From NCBI GenBank assembly GCA_023053685.1, contig JALIGW010000016.1, positions 15,104,973 to 15,168,972 of the forward strand: a stretch of DNA of 64,000 nucleotides. Direction: 5' to 3'. Positions 1 to 45,289 of the stretch are shown piece after piece. The notes beneath the pieces are model-generated. The model was not told the origin of the DNA. It was given only the letters and a program-made list of their open reading frames with translations, and ran no database searches. The stretch comes from Diadophis punctatus similis (taxonomy: Eukaryota > Chordata > Lepidosauria > Squamata > Dipsadidae). Every line of letters starts with the position of its first letter. Position 1 is the first letter of the stretch. Made by a program: the position numbers and the translations under genes.

Positions 1-197
1 ACTTAGGGCTGGAAAAACATTCTTTGGAGAGAGTAACAATGAAAAAGCCTGCAAGGTAAGAGCTGGGAAGATCTGTTAGCACCTAGTTAGGGCTGGCAAA
101 AAAAAAAAAAAAGCTACATTCGAAGTATAAGACGCACCCAAATTTTCAGCCACTTTTAGGGAGGAAAAAGGTGCGTCTTATACTCCAAAAAGTACGG
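1..197 (-). mobile_element. TIR DNA transposon (GTATAAGACGCACC family), cut by window edge
   Basis: This is the reverse complement of the terminal part of the element at 33766-34400. Shared features are AGTATAAGACGCACC near the end, a CCACTTTTAGGGAGG segment and the AGCCCTAACTAGGTGC segment. It ends ...TACGG next to TA (198-199). The end lies 25 nt before an SLC36A4 exon. Confidence 0.85.
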
Positions 198-222
198 TAA
201 TTACTTTTCTTGTTCTTGATAG

Positions 223-34837
<34,615 letters not shown>

Positions 34838-35431
34838 TGCCAGAAGATTGTGGGCCTCTTGAATTTCATAATAGATGTGTGTTTGCAAACCAAAGAGATT
34901 CCAGATGGACAGGTTTTGAAAGAGAAAATGATTGGGGGAGGGATTTCCCCCTCACCACCACCGAAATCTGCTCCTGGGGAGGATACAACTTATTCAAGAT
35001 TTTTCTTCCCTTCTGTTCAAGCATCATGGACTGCTAAGTATTTCTTTGCAAACGGGACCAGAAATCAAAGAACACTTCTTGATATCATGTTTGGGCATCT
35101 CACATTGAGAGAATAATCCCTGCCAACTTCTTTATTTAAAGTTAAGTCAGTCTTTTGAGAGCCTCTTCGCGGAACTTCAGAGATTAACAAGATTTATGCA
35201 AAAACGTGGATACCGTCTCTCTCTGTGTGTATTGTGTAAATACTCTTTTATGTTTTGAATTTTATGTATCTACTTGAAACGCAAGTAGAAACGCTTTCTG
35301 GTGGATTGTGCTCCCTGAGTGACCAAGGACTTAAGCCTGTTCCATCACTGCAGTTTTTCCACCGTGAGATTAGACCTTATGTCCCCGAATTAACAGCCTC
35401 CATGGTTTATCTTGGGAGAGCAAGATAAACT
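34838..35431 (+). other. SLC36A4: SLC36A4 3' UTR, proximal part
   Basis: Non-repetitive sequence following the TAA, up to a hAT MITE that begins at 35432. It has no coding potential and no canonical poly(A) signal. The transcript probably extends through or ends near repeats downstream. The nearest clear AATAAA in otherwise unique sequence is at 39001-39006, but there is no proof that it belongs to this gene. Confidence 0.5.
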
Positions 35432-35713
35432 CAGTGGTGGGATCCTGCCAGTTTAACAACTGGTTCGGTGATCGCGCGCTTCGCGTGTGCAGTTTTACAA
35501 AAACTTACCTTCCGCGTTACTGCTGGGGAGAAACACAGCTGAGGCGTGGCAATGCGCTCTGCTGCGTGAATCAGCTGAGAAGATATAGGTCAGTAAAGCG
35601 CAGGGCGGGCGGGCGGGCCCACCTGATCTTCGGAGCGAACCGGTTTGCTCCCAGCTGATCGTCGGAGTATCCGGTTCACCAAACCGGTCCGAACTGGTAG
35701 AATCCCACCCCTG
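35432..35713. mobile_element. hAT-type MITE (ACCGGTT-rich), inverted copy of 16245
   Basis: CAGTGGTGGGATCCTGCCAG to GTAGAATCCCACCCCTG. Flanks GATAAACT and GGTAAACT match in 7 of 8 if one terminal G is shared. Confidence 0.9.
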
Positions 35714-35739
35714 GTAAACTCATCACATTAGTGTCTATG

Positions 35740-36330
35740 GAGATTCTCAGTCATCCAGGTCATGGTTTTCCCAAAGATACTTTTTCCAGAGGCAACTGGA
35801 CTTTCTTGTTTTTCTTTGAAGACATTTAGCTTCTCATCCAAGAGGTTTCTTCAGCTCTGACTGGATGGTGGAGAATGGAAGGAAGGATTTATATTCTTCC
35901 TTGCAGACAACTGGTTATTTGCATCCTTTTAGAGTTGTTGAGGCTACTTGGAGGTTTATCTGTGTCCTCAAGGTCACCTGAGTAGTGCAAATTATGTGGA
36001 GTCTACTTAGAATTGTTGAAAGAACTGTGTTGTAGACTGAATATAGACAGGCCTTTCTGTCCTACGACACAGTCCTTTCAACAGTTCCAAGAAGGCTCCC
36101 TAACCATTTGCACTACTCAGGTGATCCTGAGGACACAGATAAATCTCTAAGTGGCCTCAACAACTCGCTAAAAGGATGCAAATGACCAGCTGTCTGCAAG
36201 GAGTATAAATCCTTCCATTCCCCACCATCCAGTCAGAGCTGAAGAAGCTTCTTGGATGAGAAGCGAAACGTCTTCAAAGAAAAACCAGAAAGTCCAGTTG
36301 CCTCTTGAAAAAAGCACCTTTGAGTCATCA
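35740..36330. mobile_element. Penelope-like fold-back element, both arms
   Basis: Left arm about 35740-36030 and right arm about 36050-36330 are reverse complements (AGAGGCAACTGGACTTTCTT against AGAAAGTCCAGTTGCCTCTT). The right arm has an intact hammerhead-like core at 36239-36272, and the left arm a degenerate one on the - strand. Confidence 0.8.
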
Positions 36331-36418
36331 TATTAGTAATTTCTCTTAATGTCTGCAAAGAAATATGTCTTAGGTCTTGATCATGCAAATTCTTTACATG
36401 ATAGAAAGCAGGGCTGTC

Positions 36419-36543
36419 AAACTCCTGGCCCATGGGCCAAATGCGTCACATGCTTGGCCCTGCCTATACCTGGTTTAGCGAACGGGAAAAAAGTCCCGAT
36501 ATGTCACCTGATGACTCCGTTACGCCGCGAGTTTGACACCCCT
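36419..36543. mobile_element. Short hAT-type MITE (GTCAAACTCCTGGCCC)
   Basis: CAGGGCTGTCAAACTCCTGG to CGAGTTTGACACCCCT. 125 bp relative of the 31502 family. Confidence 0.75.
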
Positions 36544-37037
36544 TATGTAAAGGAACAAGGACAATGCAATTTTGGAGACTCAGTACCTTGCTTGGCTCTT
36601 GGTAACAGAGTCAAGCCAAAATAGTGGATTATCACAGGCAGCTCTCCCCAGCACGCATAAGAATAATATTACAGTTTCACAGAAAGCTGTATTTTTATAT
36701 TTATTCCTAACAACATAGAGCACTTCTATATTTGTATGTTAGCACTGTTTGGTTGCAAACGAGATTTCTCTGCAGAATTTCACTTTCTGTGGAAATCATG
36801 TGTACGTATCCTTTATGCTTTGATCTGTTTTTTCCCCCCAAAGGAAATTTTTTTTGATCATATGGGGATGCCGTAAACCTTGAGACTTAATGACGTTCAG
36901 AGTAAACCAGTTGAAAGCAATTAGACTTAATAATAGCCACAGTTTGAACTTAGACATTTCAGGGAGTATATTCTAAACATGACAAAGTCATGTTTAACCC
37001 AAGAGTTTGAATCCATTAAAATCCATTGGACATCACA
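36544..37037. other. Intergenic, nothing recognised
   Basis: AT-rich single-copy-looking DNA. Confidence 0.5.
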
Positions 37038-37045
37038 TGTTAAGG

Positions 37046-37365
37046 CAGGGGTGTCAAACGCAAGGCCCACGGGCCGGGTGCTTAGATCTGGCCAACGGGG
37101 CCGCCCTGGAAACAGTGAAGTACCAGCCCACAGTGCTTCTGCCAGCGACCCTCCCGAGCTCCATTTTCGTTGGCAGAGGGTTGCAGGAGGCCGTCCCAGC
37201 CGAAAACGGAGCTCAGGAGTCCATTGTCACTGGCAGAGCTCTCGGGCCACCACAGGCACCCCCCCCCCGATACGAGTCAAGCTGGCCACGCCCACGCCCC
37301 CCCGGCCCCCCTGAGGTCAAACAACCCTGATGCAGCCCTCAATGAAATCGAGTTTGACACCCCTG
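37046..37365. mobile_element. hAT-type MITE (GTGTCAAACGCAAGGCCC)
   Basis: CAGGGGTGTCAAACGCAAGG to CGAGTTTGACACCCCTG. Flanks TGTTAAGG and TGTTCAGG (7 of 8). Confidence 0.92.
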
Positions 37366-37373
37366 TGTTCAGG

Positions 37374-37678
37374 GGTTCATGTCTTGGGTTGACCGAGTCT
37401 TCCTAAACCTTCCTCACTCTCAATTTGCTAAGGACCTGAATAAGAAGAAAGAGAATATGTGTTCTGTTTTGCTTGCTTTTGGCCATAATAGTATACCCTG
37501 AAATTGTCACCGGCTGTTATTATCTGGTTCTCTTTTGTTGCCATGAAATTTCATAATCCAAAGTATTCAGAGGTATTATGATGTGATGGATTCCATCACA
37601 TTTTTTTCCTCCGCATTTTGCATTTATTTGCATTCTGGAGTCTGTATTACAGACCTTTTGTGTTTTCGTTCGTCTCTA
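37374..37678. other. Intergenic, nothing recognised
   Basis: No feature recognised. Confidence 0.5.
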
Positions 37679-37680
37679 TA

Positions 37681-38066
37681 CAGGTAGTCCTCGGCTTACA
37701 ACCACTCATTTAGTGACCGTTTCGAAGTCACAACGGCACTGAAAAAAGTGACATGACCATTATCCATACTTACAACGGTGGCAGAATCCCCATGGTCATG
37801 TGATTTACATTTTGACAATCGACAACTGGTTCATATTTACGGCGGTTGCAGTGTCCTGGGCCACGTGATCACCGCTTGTGACTTTCTGACAAGCAAAGTC
37901 AGAGATCCACTTAACATTCGCGTTACTAACTTAACAAGTGCAGTGATTCACTTCACAACTTACGGCAAGAAAAGTTGTAAAATGGGGGAAAACTCACTTA
38001 AACGAATTTCTCACTTAGCAACATAAATTTTGGGCTCAATCGTGGTCGTAAGTCAAGGGCTACCTG
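37681..38066. mobile_element. Tc1/mariner (Tigger-like) MITE, TA-flanked
   Basis: CAGGTAGTCCTCGGCTTACA to AAGTCAAGGGCTACCTG with TA on both sides. Inverted relative of 10783-11145. Confidence 0.92.
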
Positions 38067-38068
38067 TA

Positions 38069-39427
38069 TTCATATGCCATGCAACATTAACATGCAAGAT
38101 ACGTCACGAGGGGGCATTGAATTCCTGTCCTTTGAAGAGCATGTCATTTCATTCAACCTTACTATCGCGTTCAGCTACTCTTATCTGGCCTGCCTAGCAA
38201 CCATCCATATATGTTGCTATGCTTCCTCTGGGTACAAAGGCGTATCTCCCTTTCCTCCCCCATTGCTGTCGTTGATGGGACTCGAAGCATTATAAAACCA
38301 GGTGTTTCCCATGTAGATTTTTCCCCTCTTCCAGTTGTTTCCTACCATGTAGGAGCTTGTGACTTCAAGGTGGCTGATCCAGCACATCGTACCAATAGAA
38401 GGCCTTCACCTCCGTAGCACTTACTCAAGGAGTTGGAATAGAGTCACGACACTATGTATTTTTGTGTCTATTATGTAAAAAAAAGATAAAAAATGAAGGA
38501 AGCAAATTGGCTAGGACAAAGGCATACCTCTCAGGATATCCGAATCGGAGCAGTTGCACTGTAGGAAACCCAAGTTCCAAAGAGTGCTTGCCAAAGGTCT
38601 TAAAAAGTATTTAAAAAGCACAATAGTAACGCAACGGTTTTGAAGACAGAGAGCAATACGATGGGAAGCTCCGGTGAAGAAGAGCTGCAGAAAAAACGAA
38701 AGACTGCAGAGTTTAAAACAATGCCCGTTTAAAGAGGCAATCGACAGCGAAACGAAAGAACGGAATTCCCGTGGATGTTTTAAGTTTATGGAGCAAAAGT
38801 ATTCTGTTTGTATGCATTGCATAAATTTATATCGAAGTGGATTTTATGGTGGGCACCTTTAATGCAATGAATACATGGGGCTGCATTAAAAAAATGTGCC
38901 ACTTACTCATTACTAACTTTCCGTAGGCACAGCCTCTGTGTAAAACAACCGCCACCCTGTTCGTTTCCATGCGTTCAGTCGCCTATGGAGTTTTTAACTT
39001 AATAAAAAACGTTGCAATATAATGGCTCCATGTTTTTCTTCCAAAATTCTTCAATGCATCATTTTAGTGGTTTTTCAGACCTGGGGGTGAAATGAGCAAG
39101 TGCGATGGGGAGATATTGGCAGCTAGATATATAAGCTGGTCTAAACTTCACTGCTTTATGCATGTCTCTTTATTCTCTTCTCATCGACCTCTTGGGAAAT
39201 AACTCCTGTTGCCACAAATTTATCACAGCAGCAGGTTTTCTGCTGTGAAAGTAATGTGTGGCTGCAGAGAAAAAAATGCCAAGCTTTGTGCTGTTCTTCA
39301 AGTGTTTTTTCCCCACTTCCTCCTAAAACTCTACAGAACCGAGTGCTGGATGGGCTAAGCCGGAATATATGTAGATGGGATGAACTCGACTCCTGCTTAA
39401 AACAGGGATTCTTATTTTATAGTGCTA
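38069..39427. other. Unique intergenic block with an AATAAA
   Basis: 1.36 kb without recognisable repeats, the longest such stretch after SLC36A4. AATAAA at 39001-39006 follows a GC-balanced segment (about 38931-39000). It could be a distal 3' UTR or a conserved non-coding element. Neither is provable here. Confidence 0.4.
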
Positions 39428-39643
39428 AAAGGTAAAGGTTGCCCTCGCACATACGTGCTAGTCATTCCCGACTCTAGGGGGCTTGCATTTTTACATGCTT
39501 TCGAACTGCTAGGTTGGCAGAAGCTGGGGCAAGTAACGGGAGCTCACTCCATTATGCGGTGCTAGGGATTCGAACCGCCAAACTGCCGACTTTTCTGATC
39601 GACAAGCTCAGCGTCTTAGCCACTGAGCCACTATGTCCCCTTC
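39428..39643 (-). mobile_element. Sauria-type SINE with internal deletion
   Basis: Tail complement AAAGGTTGCCCTCGCACATA, CTAGTCATTCCCGACTCTAG, then directly TTGCATTTTTACATGCTTTC and head complement TTAGCCACTGAGCCACTATG. The middle (about 110 bp) is missing. Confidence 0.9.
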
Positions 39644-39718
39644 TTTTATAGTGCTGGAACCACCTAAAATAATAAGTGAACTGGGGTGATTCCCACAACA
39701 ACTAAAGCGGTCAGACTA

Positions 39719-39995
39719 CAGATAGTCCTTGACTTATGATCACAACTGAGCCCAAAATATTTCACTTTAGCTGTCTGTGGCTAAAGTGAAATATTTGTTA
39801 AATGAGTTTTGCCCCATTTTACGACCTTTCTTGACACTGTTGTTAAGTGAAGCACTGCAGTTGTTAAGTTAGGAACACGGTTGTTAAGTGAATCTGGCTT
39901 CCCCATTGACTTTGCTTGTCAGAAGGTCGCAAAAGGTGATCACTTGACCCCAGGCCACTGCAACCGTCATAAATACATGCCAGCTGCCAAACATT
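39719..39995. mobile_element. Tigger-like MITE, right end lost
   Basis: CAGATAGTCCTTGACTTATG, GTTGTTAAGTGAATCTGGCT, GGTCGCAAAAGGTGATCACT. Truncated where the CR1 copy begins. Confidence 0.85.
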
Positions 39996-40002
39996 CCCAA
40001 GA

Positions 40003-40330
40003 TTATTACATAGAATTTGTAGTAGAATCATGTTGGATAGGATTGTGGAGGTCTTCTAGTCTAACCCACTGGTCAAGGCAGGAGACTTTATACCCTCCAG
40101 TCAAATGGCTGTCCTGTCTATTTTTGAAAGCCTCCAGTGATGGAGCACCCACAACTCTAGGAGACAAGTTATTCCATTGATTAATTGTTGTCATTGTCAG
40201 AAAATTTGTCCTTCTAGGTTGGATCTCTCTTCAACAAGCTTCCAACCATTATTTCTTGTCCTGTCCTCCGGTGTTTTGGAGAATAAGTTGATCCCTTCTT
40301 CTCTGTGACAGCCCCTCAAATAGCGGAAGT
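40003..40330 (-). mobile_element. CR1-family LINE 3' end
   Basis: ATAGAATTTGTAGTAGAATC, GGAGGTCTTCTAGTCTAACC, TCCAGTGATGGAGCACCCAC, TTGGAGAATAAGTTGATCCC. Confidence 0.9.
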
Positions 40331-40350
40331 AGTAGGAAGACAGTTACGAT

Positions 40351-40710
40351 CGGGGGCGGGTTCAGACCGGTTCAGACCGGTTCTCCCAAACTGGTAGCGA
40401 CCTGCTGGTGATGTCACAATGATGTCACCGAACCGGATCGGTCGGTGCTGGTCCGTGGGCGCCGCCATCTTTTTTAAAAAAAATTTTTTGAATTTTTTTT
40501 GAATTTTTTTTGAATTTTTTTATTTCCTTCTGAGCATGTGCAGAAGCTGAGTTCCGGGACTGTGAATGCAGTCGCCATCTTTTTTTCAGCTTTGTTTTTT
40601 TTTCTCCTGGATTTTTTGTTACTCATGCGCGCGCAGGTGCGCCCATGAGGTGCGCCATACGGCGCGGGAGGGAGCAAACCGGCAGCGAGGTAAGTTGGAA
40701 CCCACCCTTG
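40351..40710. mobile_element. hAT-type MITE (GGGGGCGGGTTCAGACC)
   Basis: Ends CGGGGGCGGGTTCAGACCGG and GGTAAGTTGGAACCCACCCTTG. Flanks GTTACGAT and GTTATCAT match in 6 of 8. Interior has four AATTTTTTTTG units and a GCGCGCAGGTGCGC segment. Confidence 0.75.
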
Positions 40711-40751
40711 GTTATCATGTCCCCCCAAATCTTCTTTTCAATAGGCTAGAT

Positions 40752-41837
40752 CTGTGATGGCGAACCTATGGCACGCATGCCACAGGTGGCATGCGGAGCC
40801 ATATCTAAGGGCACACGAGGCGTTGCCCTATGTCAGCGATGGCGAACCTTTTTTCCCTTGGGTGCCGAAAGTGCATGCGCGCGTGCTATCGCGCATGCGC
40901 GAGTGCCCACACCCATAATTCAATGCCTGGGGAGGACGAAAATGGCCTCCCCCGCTCCCCCGGAGGTTCTCTGGAGGCCGGAAATGGCCCATTTCCCAAA
41001 TTCTGGTGGGCCCGGTAGGCCCATTTTTCATCCTCCCCAGGCTCCAGAGGCTTCCCTGGAGCCTGGGGAAGGCAAAAACACCCTCCCCAATCCCCCCAGA
41101 GTCCCTCCGGAAGCTGAAAACGCCCTCCCAGAGCCTCCGTGCGAGCCAAAAATCAGCTGGCCGGCATGCACATGCATGCTGGAGCTGAGCTAGGCAATGG
41201 CTCGTGTGCTGGCAGATATGGCTCCGCATGCCACCTGTGGCACCCGTGCCATAGGTTCGCCATCACTGCCCTATGTCAACTCCAGCGTGCATGTGTACAC
41301 TGGCCAGCTGATTTTCAGCCTTCCGGAAGGCAGGGGGGAGGTCATTTTCCCCTTCCCAGGCTTCAAGAAAGCCTCCGGAGCCTGTGGATGGCGAAAAATG
41401 GACCCAATGGCCCAACCAGAAGTTTGTTTCCAAACTTCTGGTTGGGCTGTTTTTCACCCTCCCCAGGGTTCAGGAAAGCCTCCTGAAGCCTGGGGAGGGT
41501 GAAAAACGGCCCAATGGCCCAACCGGAAGTTCGGAAACAAACTTCCGGTTGGGCCATTGGGTCCGTTTTTCACCATCCACAGGCTCTGGAGACTTTTCTG
41601 AAGCCTGGGGAAGGCAAAAATGACCTCCACCCACTCTCCGGAAAGCCGAAAACCAGCTGGAATCTGTTTTTCGCCACACATAGGCTCCGGAGGCTTCAGT
41701 GAGCCCTGTGTGCATGTGCGGGGGGCAGTGTGGGGGGTTGTGTGCGCATGCGCATGGGGGAAGGGCGTTGCATTATGGGTGTGGGCACACGCGTGCGCCC
41801 TTTTGGCACCCGAGCAAAAAAAGGTTCACCATCACTG
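40752..41837. mobile_element. hAT-type MITE (CAGTGATGG family) with a same-family insertion
   Basis: CTGTGATGGCGAACCTATGG to AAGGTTCACCATCACTG. Flanks GGCTAGAT (40744-40751) and GGCTAGAC (41838-41845). Interrupted by a second family member at 40834-41268 in the opposite orientation. The remainder has a palindromic interior (CAACCAGAAGTTTG / CAAACTTCTGGTTG). Confidence 0.9.
40834..41268. mobile_element. hAT-type MITE (CAGTGATGG family) nested in a family member
   Basis: CAGCGATGGCGAACCTTTTT to GGTTCGCCATCACTG. Perfect 8 bp duplication CCCTATGT (40826-40833 and 41269-41276). NRF1-type CGCGCATGCGCG at 40890-40901. Confidence 0.96.
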
Positions 41838-41845
41838 GGCTAGAC

Positions 41846-42718
41846 ATACCTAGCTCCCTCAACCCTTCATCGTACAGTTTAGCCTCCACGTCCATTAACA
41901 TCTTACCAATGGATGCAATCCTGATGAAATAAGAATTGTTTTTCTATAAGGAACCAACTTAGATAAGTTTCTCTGATTCATCCAGTTGAATCATGAAGTG
42001 ATAATCGTGTTTACGGCAAAGTGAAGAATTGCAGTGAAAATGGAAATGTTGCTAAGTTCAATAAGTTCAAATATATACAAGTTCAATACATGTCCTTTTC
42101 TAAACATATACTTTGAGTCGGTCTTGCATAACACGATTTTTGCCTCCCCCATAAGATGTAGGTGTAGGTGGGCTCCTTCCTTACTGGAAAATTGAAATAA
42201 ATCTGTGCTGTATCATAGCTTATTTACTTTGAAAGCATCCAACGTAACTAATGTTTTGAGGGTGGTACAGCAATTAAGAACTTACAAGGTGGTAGCTAAT
42301 ATGTTGTGCTACTGTAATTTGCACATCATTGGTTTCACAGTTTAAAAACAAAATGCTTAATGTTCCTCTTAGCTTACTTGAATGCAGAAGTTCGGAGGGG
42401 TGTTATCCATCTTAAAAATGATTTGGAAGAGTTTCTGGTTTGTTTAAAATGGATTTTTTTTCCTGAGAAAAATAGGCAAATCCACTGGGGATGGGGGAAG
42501 GTTGGGTGGAAGTCTGGGAGGGGATCAAAGAAATCTCTCCATAATTTTTTGAGCAGCTGGTACTTCAGCCTAACCCCAAGCTGGGATAGATGCTACAGTT
42601 TCATATTTGTGTCAGTCACCTGAGAACTTTCAATGTAATGCTACTTCAGAGCTATTGTGGGAAATTAAAATGGTGCTTGATCTCATTCCATACTCCTGGC
42701 CAGAAGAACATCGTTGTG
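41846..42718. other. Intergenic, nothing recognised
   Basis: The first 55 bp (AGCTCCCTCAACCCTTCATC, TAGCCTCCACGTCC) may be a CR1 relic. The rest is AT-rich without signal. Confidence 0.45.
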
Positions 42719-42726
42719 GGAAAAGC

Positions 42727-43253
42727 CAGGGGCGAGTTCCTAATTGTTTTACTGCCACTCTGTGGGTATGGCTTATTTTGTGGGTGTGGCTTGCCAGCCA
42801 TGTGACCGGGTCGGCATGGCTTCTCGGACTGCTGAAGGGAGGGGAACTGAGATAGGTCCTTCCGCTCATTCCCCCTCCCCTCAGCAGCTCGAGAAGCCTC
42901 AAACGTGCGAAAATGCCTAGGATCATCACCGTGTGTTCATGGCTTCTCAGACTGCTGAAGGGAGGGGAATGGAGATAGCTCCTGCCGCCCGTTCTTTCAG
43001 CATCTCACACACTCCCTCAGCCATCCTCCCCTGCTTGGACTCACTGTGGGGTAGGAAGGCAGCGCATGCGCAGTGCCGGAAGCTCGGCTTCTGGGCATGC
43101 GCAGAAGAAATTTTTTAAAAAAAAATGTAAATTTTTTTTTTAAAAAATGGCGGCGCCCAGGCACCGGCAACCGACCGCACCGGTACTGTGACATCACCAG
43201 CGGGCCGCTACCGGTGCTATAGAGTGGACCGCACAGGTAGGAACCCACCACTG
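42727..43253. mobile_element. 527 bp hAT-type MITE
   Basis: CAGGGGCGAGTTCCTAATTG to AGGTAGGAACCCACCACTG. Perfect 8 bp duplication GGAAAAGC (42719-42726 and 43254-43261). Internal pseudo-duplication of a CTTCTCGGACTGCTGAAGGG block. Confidence 0.96.
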
Positions 43254-43289
43254 GGAAAAGCCAAGAAGAGACCACTGATGATGGTAGAT

Positions 43290-43585
43290 GTCCATCTCCA
43301 GCCTACAACACAGTCCTTTCAACAGTTCCAAGAAGGCTCCACAACAATTTGCACCACTCCGGTGACCCTGAGGACACAGATAACCCTCCAGGTGGCCTTA
43401 ACAACTCGCTAAAAGGATGCAAATGACCAGCTGTCTCCAAGGAGTATAAATCCTTCCATTCCCCACCATCCAGTCAGAGCTGAAGAAGCTTCTTGGATGA
43501 GAAGCGAAACGTCTTCAAAGAAAAACCAGAAAGTCCAGTTGCCTCTTGAAAAAAAAGCAAACCATGACCTGGATGATTGAGACAA
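43290..43585 (+). mobile_element. Penelope-like element, right arm
   Basis: CCTACAACACAGTCCTTTCA to AGTCCAGTTGCCTCTTG and CATGACCTGGATGATTGAGA. Intact hammerhead-like core CTGAAGA...GAAACGTC at 43480-43513. Confidence 0.8.
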
Positions 43586-43696
43586 GGGAAAAGAAGTGAC
43601 AAACGGCATATTGTAATGTGACGCAAATCCCAAGCTTTTTGTGCTTGGCTTACAATACACATAAGGGATGGAGCTTCTGTTGTCATGTCCCAGGGC

Positions 43697-44705
43697 CAGG
43701 GGCATGTTCCTAATTTTTTTACTACCACTCTGTGAGCGTGGCTTATTTTGTGGGTGTGGCTTGCCAGCCATGTGACCGGGTGGGCGTGGGCCTTGGGAGC
43801 TTGGTAGCGGCTGGAGAAGCAGAGGGGTATTGCCCATCTGCAACGCAGCCCCCCGCAGCGGGAGCAGCAAGACCGTGGCAGCGGTTCTTCTAGGACAGTG
43901 ATGGCGAACCTTTTTTTCCTCGGGTGCCAAAAACATGTGCGCACGCGCTATCACGCATGCACGAGTGCCCACACCCATAATTCAATGCCTGGGGAGGGCA
44001 AAAACGGCCTGTTTCCCAACTTCTGGTGGGCCTGGTAGGCCCGTTTTTCGCCCTCCCCAGGCTCCAGAGGCTTCCCTGGAGCCTGGGGAGGGCAAAAAAT
44101 GCCCTCCCTTGTCCTCCCAGAAGCCCTCTGGAAGCCTAAAATGCCCCCCCAGAGCCTCCGTGCAAGCCGAAAATCAGCTGGCTGCGGCGCACATGTGCGC
44201 TGGAGCTGAGCTAGGGCAACGGCTCACGTGCCGGCAGATATGGCTCTGCGTGCCACCTGTGGCACGCGTGCCATAGGTTCGCCATCACTGTTCTAGGAGG
44301 TTCATCTGGCCTGAATGCTTATGCCCATTCGATGATCCTAGGCTCCTGCCGCCCATTCCCCCTCACCTCAGCAGCTCGAGAAGCCTCGAACGTGCGAAAA
44401 TGCCTGGGATCATCACCGCGCATTAGTGGCTTCTTGGACTGCTGAAGGGAGGGGAATGGAGATAGCTCCTGCCTCCCGTTCTTTCAGCGTCTCACACACT
44501 CCCTCAGCCATCCTCCCCTGCTTGGACTCACTGTGGGGTAGGAAGGCAACGCATGCGCAGTGCCAGAAGCTCGGCTTCTGGGCATGCGCAGAAGAAAATG
44601 TTAATTTTTTTTTTAATTTAAAAGTACCGCACCGGTACTGGGATGTCACCAGCGGGCCACTACCGGTGCTATAGAGTGGACTCCACTGGTAGGAACCCAC
44701 CACTG
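43697..44705. mobile_element. hAT-type MITE interrupted by a CAGTGATGG MITE
   Basis: CAGGGGCATGTTCCTAATTT to GGTAGGAACCCACCACTG. Perfect 8 bp duplication CCCAGGGC (43689-43696 and 44706-44713). Carries the insertion 43896-44290, leaving about 615 bp, equal to the copy at 28184-28795. Confidence 0.96.
43896..44290. mobile_element. hAT-type MITE (CAGTGATGG family), nested
   Basis: CAGTGATGGCGAACCTTTTT to GGTTCGCCATCACTG. Perfect 8 bp duplication TTCTAGGA (43888-43895 and 44291-44298). Confidence 0.97.
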
Positions 44706-44825
44706 CCCAGGGCCCATTTCATCATTTGGCTTGCTGTGGATGCCTCTGCTTTAAATATAGACTGTTTTGGAAAACTTGGAAGCTGCTATGGTTAAGGAAA
44801 ACAATAATTAGATGTTCCTGTAAAG

Positions 44826-45188
44826 CAGAGGTGTCAAAGTCAAGGCCCCGGGGCCGGATCCTGCCCGCGGGGTGCTTAGATCTGGCCCTAGAAACAGCAA
44901 AGGACCGACCCGTGGTGCCTTTGCCAGCAAAAACGGGCTCCCAAGCTCCATTTTCAGCTGCGATGGCCTCCTGCTCCGTTTTCCCTGGCAGAGGGTTGCA
45001 GGAGGCGTTGCAGCGAAAATGGACCTTGGGAGCCTGTTTTCGCTGGCAGAGCGCTCGGGCCACCACAGGCACCCCTAACATGAGTGACGAGCTGGCCACA
45101 CCCCCTGGCCACACTTCCCTGCCCCCCCCCCATGAGGTCAAACACAACCCGGATGCAGCCCTCAATGAAATTGAGTTTGACACCCTTG
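44826..45188. mobile_element. hAT-type MITE (GTGTCAAAGTCAAGGCCC)
   Basis: CAGAGGTGTCAAAGTCAAGG to GAGTTTGACACCCTTG. Perfect 8 bp duplication CTGTAAAG (44818-44825 and 45189-45196). Confidence 0.95.
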
Positions 45189-45289
45189 CTGTAAAGGAAG
45201 CAGCTTTGCAATACCGTGTCTCCTTCTGCATTATCGAGACGGTAAGACATGATTGCTACGTGGTTTCTTAAAAGAAGTGATGAAAGACA

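Noticed and set aside
40768..41853. Cluster of open frames of 60-141 codons
   Set aside because: All fall in nested CAGTGATGG MITEs. GC-rich MITE sequence lacks stops by composition.
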